A stretch of DNA of 33,148 bases, taken from Phycisphaerae bacterium. GTDB lineage: Bacteria > Planctomycetota > Phycisphaerae > UBA1845. The DNA is taken from positions 1-33,148 of the forward strand of contig JAGVHG010000135.1 in NCBI GenBank assembly GCA_020056715.1. Reading direction: 5' to 3'. The notes beneath the pieces were generated by a model. That model was not told where the DNA came from. It saw only the letters and a program-made list of their open reading frames with translations, and made no database searches. Below, one piece after another: positions 6,296 through 14,925 of the stretch (position 1 is the first letter of the stretch; each line of letters opens with the position of its first letter). The translations under genes and the position numbers were made by a program.

Positions 6296-7213
6296 CACGG
6301 CGTGGACGTCCCGACGGAGTTGGTCGACGAGGGCCTCCGGTGTGGGAAACTTGCGTTGCGGACGAAGTAGCCGGTCGAACTCCACACGAATAGTTCGTCC
6401 GTAAAGATCGGCGTCAAAGCCGAGAATATGCGTTTCCACGCGGTGCCCGTCGCCGCCAAAGGTCGGGGCGAACCCGATGCTCGTCGCAGCGGCGTAGGCG
6501 GTGTGGTCCACGATTGCCCGGCCTGCATAGACACCGTCGCCGGGAATGAGCTGGTCGCGGATGTCGAGGTTGGCGGTGGGGAAGTTCAAGGTCCTCCCAC
6601 GGGCCAATCCGCGTACCACCGTTCCGGTCAACCCATAGGAATAACCCAGACACCGGGCAGCTTCTCGTACCCGGCCCTGGAAAAGCAGGCTGCGGATGAG
6701 CGAGCTTGAAATCATCGCGTTTTGGCCGTCGTCGAGGGTCGTGCTGACCGGCTCGACAATGCGGACGCGGAAGTTGAATTGCGGGGCCAAGCGCTGGAGC
6801 AATTCAGGAGTGCCCTTGCGGCCTTTACCGAAGCCGAAGGACGGGCCCTCGACGATATGGGTGGGGTGAAAGCGGCGGATCAAAACGTCCTCGACAAACT
6901 GTTCGGCGCTGAGAGTGAGCAAGGAGGGATCGCTGCGCGCGACGACGGTGATGTGTGCGCCGGCGTCGGCGAGACGGCGGAGCTTTTCATCGAGCGGGGA
7001 AAGGCGGAGCGGGGCCTTGGTCGGAGCGACGATAGTGAGTGGATGAGGCTCAAAGGTCAGGACCACGATGGGAGCATTCGTCTCGGCGGCGAGTGCGGAG
7101 GCTTGATCGAGCAATTTCTTGTGGGCGAGATGTACGCCGTCGAAGTTGCCGACGGTGAGCACGGAATGGGTCAACGGCGGGTCGAGCGCTTCGAGTCTGT
7201 GGATGATTTTCAC
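6281..7213 (-). CDS. ribF: Bifunctional riboflavin kinase / FAD synthetase
   Basis: 310 residues from a GTG start. An open frame extends upstream, but the family begins just before the conserved VLTVGNFDGVH, and 310 aa matches the usual RibF length. RibF phosphorylates riboflavin to FMN and adenylates FMN to FAD. The N-terminal nucleotidyltransferase domain has GNFDGVHLAH (22-31), FEPHP and FGFGKGRKG. The C-terminal flavokinase domain has GTVVRGLARGR followed by LNFPTANL, and GDGVYAGRA. All key motifs are present. The last residues and the stop codon lie inside a heptamer repeat array. The gene is divergent from the glycosyltransferase, with 146 bp between chosen starts. Confidence 0.92.
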   Translation of the reverse strand: MKIIHRLEALDPPLTHSVLTVGNFDGVHLAHKKLLDQASALAAETNAPIVVLTFEPHPLTIVAPTKAPLRLSPLDEKLRRLADAGAHITVVARSDPSLLTLSAEQFVEDVLIRRFHPTHIVEGPSFGFGKGRKGTPELLQRLAPQFNFRVRIVEPVSTTLDDGQNAMISSSLIRSLLFQGRVREAARCLGYSYGLTGTVVRGLARGRTLNFPTANLDIRDQLIPGDGVYAGRAIVDHTAYAAATSIGFAPTFGGDGHRVETHILGFDADLYGRTIRVEFDRLLRPQRKFPTPEALVDQLRRDVHAVTNGE

Positions 7214-7311
7214 TGCAACATCTCGTTCGTTCGACCTTAAGGAATCGGTTGGAAGGCGCCAGCATAGCGCGGGCGGACGCCGGTTGCAATAAATAGCGTC
7301 ACCGAACGTGG

Positions 7312-7340
7312 TTGACATGGGGTGTGGGCGGTGCTGTTAT
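7312..7340 (+). promoter_or_regulatory. Sigma-70-type promoter for the glycosyltransferase gene
   Basis: TTGACA (7312-7317), a 17-nt spacer, then TGTTAT (7335-7340, four of six matches). It lies in the ribF/glycosyltransferase divergent gap. It predicts a transcript start near 7347, which rules out in-frame start codons at 7312 and 7339. Confidence 0.5.
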
Positions 7341-7359
7341 GGTGGGCGTGTCCGAGACG

Positions 7360-8460
7360 ATGGAGAGTGCCCGGCCTCCCACGGTGAGCGCCGCGCTCTG
7401 CGTTGACGGCGAAGCGTTGGATCGTTTTGGACGTGTTCTTCGGCACTTCTGCGTGGGGCTGGTCGATCAAGCGGTCGCGGTTCGGTTGTTGAGTTCCGAT
7501 GCTCGGGTGAGGTCGCTAGCGTTGGGCCCGATCCAATCGCTGGTTCACCCTCGGATCGCGTGGCCGACGGCGGGGCGGCGGATCGAGCGGCTGCTGGACA
7601 CACTATCGGCGCATCCACCGACGGTCGTCCATGCCATGTCTCGAGGGTCGTACCGGTTGGCCTCGGCGATCGCGGAGGCGTTCGACGCGGACCTGATGCT
7701 GGGGGTGACCTCGCTTGGGGATTGCGACCGGATCGCCCCGCTGGGTGTCGGGAAACACGTTCGTTTTCACGCATTCAGCGAGCCGCTGGCGGCGGTCCTC
7801 GAGACGCAACTCAAGATCGCTCGTGAACAGATCGAAGTCATCCGACCGGGGATCCCGGTCGCACCGCGGGCGGCGTGTTTCGCGGAGCCGGGGCGAGTGC
7901 CGACGGTGCTGTGTACGTCGGCGTTTGAACGCAACAGCGGCGTGGACCAGCTGATCGCGGCGGTGAGTTTGCTCGGGCAGCGCGGGCACAAATTGCAAGT
8001 CTTCCTACTTGGAGAAGGTAGGTATGAATCGGTACTGCGCCGGTTGGTGCGGACGCGCAACTTGTCGTCGTCGGTGACGTTCGCGCCGCCGTTGAGCGAC
8101 CTGACGGCGGCGATGCAAAGCGCCGATATCTTCGTGAGGCCTTCGGCGGATTCGGAATTCACCGCGGACGGACTGCTGGCCATGGGCGCGGGGTTGGTCG
8201 TGGTCACCGATCCGAGCCTATTCTGCGATCACGTTCGACCGGGTGAGACGGCCATGGTGTGTGCTCAACCCACGGCGGAATCGCTGGCGGCGACGATCGA
8301 GGGGGTGCTGAATCATCGCCAGGAGGCGATCGGTCTCGCTTCGGCGGCGATGGACTATGTGCGTGAGCATCACGCTGTGAGCACGATGGCCGAGCGAACC
8401 GCCGCGGCGTATCGCCAACTTGCCCTGGCCGGCACCACGTTCGCGATCCGGGAGCCGTGA
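7360..8460 (+). CDS. Glycosyltransferase of the GT4 type (group 1)
   Basis: 366 residues if the start is ATG 7360, chosen because a promoter overlaps the earlier in-frame starts. GT-B fold: the C-terminal half has TVLCTSAFERNSGVDQLIAA, VFLLGEGRYE and the nucleotide-sugar region ADIFVRPSADSEFTADGLLA. Canonical GT4 enzymes have an EX7E motif here. In this protein the first Glu is present but the position of the second Glu is Leu/Ala, so catalysis may differ. The donor and acceptor are unknown. The gene ends 4 bp before the FAD/Fe-S oxidoreductase start, so the two are probably co-transcribed, though no shared pathway is obvious. No signal peptide or membrane segment was seen. Confidence 0.78.
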   Translation: MESARPPTVSAALCVDGEALDRFGRVLRHFCVGLVDQAVAVRLLSSDARVRSLALGPIQSLVHPRIAWPTAGRRIERLLDTLSAHPPTVVHAMSRGSYRLASAIAEAFDADLMLGVTSLGDCDRIAPLGVGKHVRFHAFSEPLAAVLETQLKIAREQIEVIRPGIPVAPRAACFAEPGRVPTVLCTSAFERNSGVDQLIAAVSLLGQRGHKLQVFLLGEGRYESVLRRLVRTRNLSSSVTFAPPLSDLTAAMQSADIFVRPSADSEFTADGLLAMGAGLVVVTDPSLFCDHVRPGETAMVCAQPTAESLAATIEGVLNHRQEAIGLASAAMDYVREHHAVSTMAERTAAAYRQLALAGTTFAIREP

Positions 8461-8464
8461 TCGT

Positions 8465-11353
8465 TTGAACGCTACGGCACTCAGCCTTCCCGTACTGCGC
8501 GACGACGAACCGGCGCTCGCCCGGCGACTGCGTTCGGTAATCCAGGGTGAAGTCCGCTTCGATCGTCTTTCCCGCACGCTCTATTCCACGGATGCGAGTA
8601 TTTACGAGATCACGCCGCTGGGCGTGGTCCTGCCTAAAAATGTTGCCGACGTTGTGGCGATGGTGAACGAGTGCCGCGCGGCCGGCGTGCCCATAGTCGC
8701 GCGCGGCGCGGGGACGGGTCTTACGGGCGGAGCTGTGGGGGCGGGGGTCCAGCTTGATCTATCGCGGTACCTGAATGGCATCGGCCCGGTTGATCCGGAG
8801 GGGCGTACGGTAGAGGTCGAGCCGGGCGTCGTACTCGATGAGCTTAACGTCCATTTGGCGGCGCATGGTTTGCAATTCGCGCCGGACGTGGCCACGAGCA
8901 GTCGGGCGACGATCGGGGGGATGATTGCCAACAACTCTTGCGGGGCGCACTCGATCGTCTATGGCCGGACGGTCGATCACGTCGTCGAACTGACGGTGGT
9001 CCTCTCGGACGGACAGGTCGTTACCTTTCCATCGCGTGAGAACGACGGCACTGCGAAACTCTTTGAGACTGAATTGGGTCGCATCCGCGATGAAAACTTC
9101 GAGGAGATCGAGCGGCGATTCCCGAAAGTGCTGAGGAGCAACGGCGGGTACGGGCTGGACCGTCTCGGACCGCCGGGCACGCGGGCCGATGCCGTCAAAA
9201 TCCTCTGCGGCAGCGAAGGGACGCTGGGCATCGTCGTTCGGGCGAAGCTGCGGCTGGTGCCGATCCCACGATGCACGGGGTTGGTTGTGCTTCATTTTGG
9301 TTTGCTACTCGATGCGCTAGCGGCGACGCCGGCAATCCTACGACACAAGCCATCCGCGGTGGAACTGGTAGACAAGCTCATCATAGATGCGGGTCGGGCG
9401 AATGCGGCGATGGCGCGGCGGTTCGACTTTTTGGTGGGCGATCCAGCGGCGTTGTTGGTCGTTGAGTTTTTCGACGATAGTGACACATCCCTGGCATCGC
9501 GTGTCGAGGAACTTTTAAGAGACCGCGAGGTTACGGAGGCGACTTACTCGGCAGGCAAAGTTCTTGAACCAGTCCGGCAGGCGGACGTGTGGAAGTTGCG
9601 CACCTCGGGGTTGGGACTGTTGATGTCCAAGCCGGGCGACGCCCAACCGTACGCCTTCGTAGAGGACTCGGCCGTCGATCCATCACGCTTGCGGGATTAC
9701 ATCGAGCGGTTCGCGGCGATCTTGGACCGCGAGGGTGTCCACGCCGGGTATTACGCCCACGCCAGCGTGGGGTGCATTCACGTCAAACCGGTGCTCAATC
9801 TTAAAAACGGGGGCGACGTGGAGCGGATGCGACGGATCGCGGATGCGGTAAGCGATTTGGCGTTGGAATTCGGCGGGGCCATGACGGGGGAGCACGGGGA
9901 CGGGATCGTTCGCTCGTGTTGGATCGAAAAGATGTACGGCCCGCGGATCACGGCCGCCTTCAAGGAGGTCAAGCGGCTGTTTGATCCGGAGGGGATCCTG
10001 AATCCGCACAAGATCGTGGACCCTTGGCCGATGACGGAGCACCTACGGTATGGGTCGGCGTTCGCGACGCAATCGGTGAAAACACACCTGGACTTCGCCG
10101 GGTACGGGGGAATGGCGGGACTCGCTGGGATGTGTACGGGGGTTGGCCAATGCCGGCAACGACTTGTGGGAACCATGTGCCCGTCATACATGGCCACCGG
10201 CGACGAGACGCACACGACTCGGGCGCGGGCGAATGCCTTGCGGGTTGCGCTATCCAATCGGGGTTTGCTCGCCGGGCTGGACGATCCACAACTCGCGGAG
10301 GTGATGGACTTTTGCCTGTCGTGCAAAGCCTGCAAGACGGAATGTCCGACCGGCGTGGATATGGCCCGGCTGAAGGCGGAGTACCTCGCGCGGCGGATTC
10401 TGACGAATGGTGCGAGCCGCCGGGCGAGGCTGATTGCAGAGCTGCCTGATCGGCTTGTGTGGGCTTCTCGGTTCCCGCGTCTGAGCAATTTACTAGCCCA
10501 ATCGACGCTGTTTCGGGCGATGGTCGAACGACGTTTTGGGATCGATCGCCGTGTTCCGCCGCCGCGATTGGCGACGACGACTTTTCGTGCGTGGTATCGG
10601 CGGCATCAACGACGGCGCGGGGATGGAAAAGAGTTACGCGGCGCGGTTGTCTACTTTGTCGATACGTGGACGAACTACTTCACGCCGCAGGTAGGGATCG
10701 CGGCTGTGAAACTGTTGGAGGGCGCCGGGTTCTCCGTCGATTGCCCGAGGACGGTTTGTTGCGGTCGTCCGGCGATCGGTCAGGGCTTGCTCGCCGAGGC
10801 CCGGCAACTTGCGGAGACCAATGTCCTACGTCTGTCGCGGGCAGCGCCGGTTGGCGTACCCATCGTCGGCAGCGAACCAAGCTGCATACTGACGCTCGTC
10901 GATGAGTACCCGCAGCTTGTGCGGACGCAGGGCGCGCGGCGTGTCGCGTCACAAACGTTTACGATCGAGAGCTTCTTGCGGAGCGTGCTCGATGAGCGAC
11001 CCGATGCCCTTCGGTTTCGACCGACGCAAAGCCCACTCCTGTATCATGCCCATTGCCATCAGAAAGCGATCGTCGGTTCGGCGGACGCCGTCGCCTTATT
11101 GGGAGCGGCGTTGGGCGGCGGGGCGACGGAGATCAACAGCGGTTGCTGCGGCATGGCCGGTGCGTTCGGGCACGAGGTCGAACACTACGATGTCGCCCGT
11201 GCGATCGGCGAGCAGCGCCTTTTCCCGGCCATTCGCGGTCGGCAAGAGGCCGAGGTCGCGGTGAGCGGGTTCAGTTGTCGCCAACAGATCGAGCACCACA
11301 CCGGTGTTCACCCCAAGCACGTCGTCGAATACCTGGCGGAGTTGCTGGTATGA
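8465..11353 (+). CDS. FAD-linked oxidoreductase fused to Fe-S and CCG domains (GlcD-GlcF/YdiJ type)
   Basis: 962 residues from TTG 8465, chosen because GGGAG (8450-8454) lies 10 nt upstream. Order of parts: FAD-binding PCMH domain with RGAGTGLTGG (80-89) and CGSEGTLGIV; C-terminal flavin domain with GEHGDG near 475; ferredoxin-like region with MCTGVGQCR (about 556) and CLSCKACKTECPTG (about 616); two cysteine-rich CCG motifs, CCGRP (about 764) and CCGMAGAFG (about 892). The whole is a natural fusion of a D-2-hydroxyacid dehydrogenase with its electron-transfer partner, passing electrons from a 2-hydroxyacid (lactate, glycolate or 2-hydroxyglutarate) to quinone or another carrier. The exact substrate cannot be read. 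It follows the glycosyltransferase directly. Confidence 0.88.
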   Translation: MNATALSLPVLRDDEPALARRLRSVIQGEVRFDRLSRTLYSTDASIYEITPLGVVLPKNVADVVAMVNECRAAGVPIVARGAGTGLTGGAVGAGVQLDLSRYLNGIGPVDPEGRTVEVEPGVVLDELNVHLAAHGLQFAPDVATSSRATIGGMIANNSCGAHSIVYGRTVDHVVELTVVLSDGQVVTFPSRENDGTAKLFETELGRIRDENFEEIERRFPKVLRSNGGYGLDRLGPPGTRADAVKILCGSEGTLGIVVRAKLRLVPIPRCTGLVVLHFGLLLDALAATPAILRHKPSAVELVDKLIIDAGRANAAMARRFDFLVGDPAALLVVEFFDDSDTSLASRVEELLRDREVTEATYSAGKVLEPVRQADVWKLRTSGLGLLMSKPGDAQPYAFVEDSAVDPSRLRDYIERFAAILDREGVHAGYYAHASVGCIHVKPVLNLKNGGDVERMRRIADAVSDLALEFGGAMTGEHGDGIVRSCWIEKMYGPRITAAFKEVKRLFDPEGILNPHKIVDPWPMTEHLRYGSAFATQSVKTHLDFAGYGGMAGLAGMCTGVGQCRQRLVGTMCPSYMATGDETHTTRARANALRVALSNRGLLAGLDDPQLAEVMDFCLSCKACKTECPTGVDMARLKAEYLARRILTNGASRRARLIAELPDRLVWASRFPRLSNLLAQSTLFRAMVERRFGIDRRVPPPRLATTTFRAWYRRHQRRRGDGKELRGAVVYFVDTWTNYFTPQVGIAAVKLLEGAGFSVDCPRTVCCGRPAIGQGLLAEARQLAETNVLRLSRAAPVGVPIVGSEPSCILTLVDEYPQLVRTQGARRVASQTFTIESFLRSVLDERPDALRFRPTQSPLLYHAHCHQKAIVGSADAVALLGAALGGGATEINSGCCGMAGAFGHEVEHYDVARAIGEQRLFPAIRGRQEAEVAVSGFSCRQQIEHHTGVHPKHVVEYLAELLV

Positions 11354-11470
11354 GTCCGTCGAAGCGTGCTTGTCGTGCTCGCCCGTCAAGCTATAGTGTG
11401 CCCGTCGCGTCCGGCACGATGTTCGACGCGGAAGCAGACTGAATTACGGATTAATTGGAGCATTAAACCG

Positions 11471-13543
11471 ATGAACCTCATGCGCGTGGTTGTTCTGGGC
11501 GTGGTTTTGGCATCGACCATCGGGGGCGCGGCGGGAGAGGAGCAGAAGACGCATCCTTTTTCGGTGCACGACATGCTGGCTATGGATCGCCTCAGCGATT
11601 GGCAAGCGTCGCCGGATGGTAAGACGATCGTTTTCGTACGGCGGACGACGGATCTGGAATCCAATAGAGGTCGAACTGATCTTTGGCTGGTGAACGCGGA
11701 CGGGGCCGGTCTACGCCGTCTGACTACCCATCCCGACGCCGACCACAGTCCGCGTTGGAATGCGGATGGGAAGTCGATTTACTTTCAATCGACGCGGTCA
11801 GGGTCGTCGCAGGTCTGGCGCATCGCGGCGGACGGCGGTGAGGCCGAGCAGGTGACGAAAGAGCCGCTGGACGTCGGAACTTTCGTGCTTTCGCGCGATG
11901 GATCACGTATCGCGTTCAGCATGGAAGTCTTCCCGGATGCGGATTCGGTCGAAGCGACGAAGAAACGTCTGGACGAGACTGCGGCGAGCAAGCGCACCGG
12001 TCGAGTCTATGACGGGTTGTTCTTTCGGCATTGGGACACATGGAAGGATGGCCGGCGATCGCATCTTTTTGTCATGCCGACTTCGGGCGGAACGGCAGTC
12101 GAGATCATGAAGGGGATGGACGCGGATGCGCCCTCGAAACCGTTCGGTGGGTCGGAGGAGTTCACCTTCACGCCCGACGGGAAGGCTGTTGTGTTCACGG
12201 CCCGCGATGTGGGACGAGAGGAGGCTTGGTCGACGGACTTGGACCTGTACCTCGCCCCGATCGACGGGTCGGCGAAACCGAAGTGTCTGACGGAGGCCAA
12301 CAAGGCAACCGACACGCAGCCGGTCTTCTCACCGGATGGCAAAACGCTTGCCTACCTGGCCATGGCGCGACCAGGCTACGAAGCGGATGCGAATCGAGTT
12401 CACGTGATGGAATGGCCTGGCGGGTCGCCGCGGGCGATCTCCTCGTACCACTCTCCCGGCTCGATCGCCTGGTCGCCCGATAGCAATACGATTTACACGA
12501 CAGGCGATCACAAAGGGCAGCATCCGCTGTTCGCCGTGGAAGTGCAAGGCGCTGAGAAGCGCGTAGGACAGGAAATCCTACAGGGTCGGACGATTGTCGC
12601 CGAGGGCAACGTCGCGTCTCCGAACACGAGCGGCGACAGGATCGTATTTGGGCTAGATCATCTCAAGTCCCCCGTGGAACTCTACTCGATCAAGCCCGAC
12701 GGCAGCGACATGAAACAGATCACAAGGATTAATGCGGACAAACTGTCCGCCGCCCGCATAGGGGAATTTGAGCAATTCATGTTCGCTGGCTGGAACGACG
12801 AGCCGGTCTTCGGATACATCGTCAAACCGGTCGATTTTGACGCCTCGAAGAAATACCCCGTGGCGTTTTTGATTCATGGAGGACCGCAGGGATCGTTTGG
12901 GAATCACTTTCACTATCGGTGGAACCCACAAGCATACGCTGGGGCAGGGTATGCCGTGGTGATGGTGGACTTCCACGGGTCTACCGGATATGGCCACCAA
13001 TTCTGCGACTCCATTCGTGGCGACTGGGGCGGGAAACCACTGGTCGATCTGCAAAAAGGATTAGCCGCGGCCATAGAAAAGTACAAATGGATGGACGGGG
13101 AGAAAGTCGCTGCATTGGGCGCGTCATTCGGCGGATACATGATTAACTGGATTGCGGGCAATTGGCCCGACCGTTTCCGATGCCTCGTATGCCATGACGG
13201 CAACCTCGACGAGCAAATGGCCTATTACGATACAGAGGAACTGTGGTTCCCGGAATGGGACCACATGGGAACGCCTTGGGAAAACCCGGAACACTATGCG
13301 AAGCAGAATCCCATCAACTTTGTGAAGAACTGGAAAACGCCGATGCTGGTGATTCACGGGGGATTGGATTATCGAGTTGTGGATACTCATGGGATGTCCA
13401 CGTTCACGGCACTCCAACGTCGGGGAATTCCCAGCAAGTTCCTGTACTTTCCAGATGAAAACCACTGGGTGCTCAAGCCGGCCAATAGCATTTTGTGGCA
13501 TGAGACGGTGATCGGATGGCTGGATCAGTGGACGAAGAAATAG
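11471..13543 (+). CDS. Secreted S9 family prolyl oligopeptidase-like serine peptidase
   Basis: 690 residues. The start at ATG 11471 has GGAG (11457-11460) 10 nt upstream and begins a signal peptide (MNLMRVVVLGVVLASTIGGA) with a likely cut before EEQKTH. An N-terminal beta-propeller of WD40-like PD40 repeats (WQASPDGKTIVFV, PRWNADGKSIYF, FTFTPDGKAVVFT, PVFSPDGKTLAYL) is followed by the alpha/beta hydrolase domain. The catalytic triad is Ser in GASFGGYM (about 552), Asp in GGLDYRV (about 633) and His in DENHWV (about 664). Such enzymes cleave short peptides or acylated amino acids, here outside the cytoplasm. A heptamer array starts 6 bp after the stop. Confidence 0.92.
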   Translation: MNLMRVVVLGVVLASTIGGAAGEEQKTHPFSVHDMLAMDRLSDWQASPDGKTIVFVRRTTDLESNRGRTDLWLVNADGAGLRRLTTHPDADHSPRWNADGKSIYFQSTRSGSSQVWRIAADGGEAEQVTKEPLDVGTFVLSRDGSRIAFSMEVFPDADSVEATKKRLDETAASKRTGRVYDGLFFRHWDTWKDGRRSHLFVMPTSGGTAVEIMKGMDADAPSKPFGGSEEFTFTPDGKAVVFTARDVGREEAWSTDLDLYLAPIDGSAKPKCLTEANKATDTQPVFSPDGKTLAYLAMARPGYEADANRVHVMEWPGGSPRAISSYHSPGSIAWSPDSNTIYTTGDHKGQHPLFAVEVQGAEKRVGQEILQGRTIVAEGNVASPNTSGDRIVFGLDHLKSPVELYSIKPDGSDMKQITRINADKLSAARIGEFEQFMFAGWNDEPVFGYIVKPVDFDASKKYPVAFLIHGGPQGSFGNHFHYRWNPQAYAGAGYAVVMVDFHGSTGYGHQFCDSIRGDWGGKPLVDLQKGLAAAIEKYKWMDGEKVAALGASFGGYMINWIAGNWPDRFRCLVCHDGNLDEQMAYYDTEELWFPEWDHMGTPWENPEHYAKQNPINFVKNWKTPMLVIHGGLDYRVVDTHGMSTFTALQRRGIPSKFLYFPDENHWVLKPANSILWHETVIGWLDQWTKK

Positions 13544-13549
13544 AAGAAG

Positions 13550-13591
13550 AATTACGAGTTACAAGTTACAAGTTACGAATTACCAATTACG
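13550..13591. repeat. Heptamer array, six ARTTACN units
   Basis: Exactly six 7-nt words in a row: AATTACG, AGTTACA, AGTTACA, AGTTACG, AATTACC, AATTACG. It begins 6 bp after the S9 peptidase stop and lies between two co-oriented genes. The phase is unbroken over 42 bp. Confidence 0.8.
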
Positions 13592-13669
13592 GTGCATACA
13601 TTGCGCATCTTGAACTTGGAAACTGGGACTGCAACAGACGGATCCGGATTAACAATTAGTGGAGCGGAT

Positions 13670-14788
13670 ATGAACACCATCAATGGACTCTACGCACGGG
13701 GGCAATCCGTCTGGTGCGACAACCTTAGTCGGAACATGATCGACTCGGGCGAGTTGGCGCGGCTGATCGACCAAGGCGTCGTGGGGATCACCTCCAACCC
13801 CACGATCTTCATGAAGGCGATTACCGGCGGCGATGACTACGACGATCTGTTGCACGCGGTGTCGGACGAGATCCCGGATGTCGTGACCACGTACGAGCGG
13901 CTGGTGCTGCCCGACATTGCCGACGCCGCGGATCTTCTCCGGCCAGTGTACGAGCGCACGGACGGTATCGACGGTTACGTCAGTCTGGAAGTCAATCCCA
14001 AGCTCGCCTACGACACGAATGCGACGATCGCCGAGGCGAGGCGACTGTTTGCGGAGTTGGACCGCCCCAACGTGTTCATCAAGGTGCCGGCGACGCAGGA
14101 AGGTATCCCGGCGATCGAAACGCTGATCGGCGAGGGAATCAACGTCAACGTGACGCTGATTTTCTCGGTGGCGATGTATCGCCAGGTGATGCGGGCCTAC
14201 ATCGATGGGCTGAAGCGCTACGACAAAGCGGGCGGAAACCTAACACGAGTCGCATCGGTCGCCTCGTTCTTTGTGAGCCGCGTCGATACGTTGATCGACA
14301 AACTCCTGGATGAGAAGCGAAAGTCGGGCGCGAAGGTCGAAGGTCTGCCGGGCCTTGCGGCCGTTGCCAATGCGAAGCTCGCGTATGCCCGGTTCGTAGA
14401 AGTGTTCAATCGTTCAGGTGATTTCGGCCCGTTGATGGCGAAGGGGGCGCGCGTCCAACGTCCACTATGGGCCAGCACGAGCACCAAGAATCCCGCCTAT
14501 CCGAACACGAAATACGTAGACGATTTGGTCGGCCCGAACACGGTCAACACCATGCCGCCGGAAACGCTGTCGGCTGCGCTCGATCATGGCCGGACCGAAG
14601 TCACCATCAACCAAGATTTGGACGGCGCACGGGCGGCTCTCGCCCGACTGGCGGAGATCGGCATTGATCTTAAGGCCGTCACCGATCAACTCACCATCGA
14701 AGGGATCAAGGCCTTCGCAAAGTCGTTCGACGAACTCCTGGCGAATCTTACCGCGAAGCGGACACGACTCAAAACCGTCGCCCGCTGA
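13670..14788 (+). CDS. tal: Transaldolase
   Basis: 372 residues from ATG 13670, with GGAG (13661-13664) 5 nt upstream; a longer frame upstream would read through repeat DNA and is unlikely. Transaldolase moves a dihydroxyacetone unit between sedoheptulose-7-phosphate and glyceraldehyde-3-phosphate in the pentose phosphate pathway. Visible signatures are GVVGITSNPTIFMKAI near the N-terminus, FIKVPAT with the Schiff-base lysine (K138), NVNVTLIFS, and LWASTSTKNPAYPNTKYVDD. The length and the last motif fit the longer bacterial/mycobacterial-type Tal. The gene is flanked on both sides by heptamer arrays. It is cytoplasmic and probably expressed alone or with the peptidase upstream. Confidence 0.95.
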   Translation: MNTINGLYARGQSVWCDNLSRNMIDSGELARLIDQGVVGITSNPTIFMKAITGGDDYDDLLHAVSDEIPDVVTTYERLVLPDIADAADLLRPVYERTDGIDGYVSLEVNPKLAYDTNATIAEARRLFAELDRPNVFIKVPATQEGIPAIETLIGEGINVNVTLIFSVAMYRQVMRAYIDGLKRYDKAGGNLTRVASVASFFVSRVDTLIDKLLDEKRKSGAKVEGLPGLAAVANAKLAYARFVEVFNRSGDFGPLMAKGARVQRPLWASTSTKNPAYPNTKYVDDLVGPNTVNTMPPETLSAALDHGRTEVTINQDLDGARAALARLAEIGIDLKAVTDQLTIEGIKAFAKSFDELLANLTAKRTRLKTVAR

Positions 14789-14792
14789 CGCG

Positions 14793-14820
14793 AATTACGA
14801 ATTACGAATTACGAATTACG
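14793..14820. repeat. Heptamer array, four perfect AATTACG units
   Basis: Four identical copies of AATTACG start 4 bp after the transaldolase stop. The unit is the same as in the array upstream of the gene (13550-13591), so tal is bracketed by related repeats. Confidence 0.85.
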
Positions 14821-14880
14821 AAAACGATTCCAGGCGTCGATGGCGAATGTTACAAGGGTGCGATGCGACTTAGGCACGTC

Positions 14881-14908
14881 AATTGAAAATTGGCAATCGA
14901 CAATTTGA
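14881..14908. repeat. Heptamer array, four degenerate AATYGNN units
   Basis: AATTGAA, AATTGGC, AATCGAC and AATTTGA follow each other in strict 7-nt phase. They lie 17 bp beyond the 3' end of the zinc-finger gene and 60 bp beyond the AATTACG array. Confidence 0.6.
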
Positions 14909-14925
14909 TTGGGAAAAACAAGGAT

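Noticed and set aside
13550-14908. Tandem arrays as CRISPR or as phage attachment sites
   Set aside because: Units are 7 nt with no spacers, no cas gene is nearby, and no integrase or tRNA gene is present.
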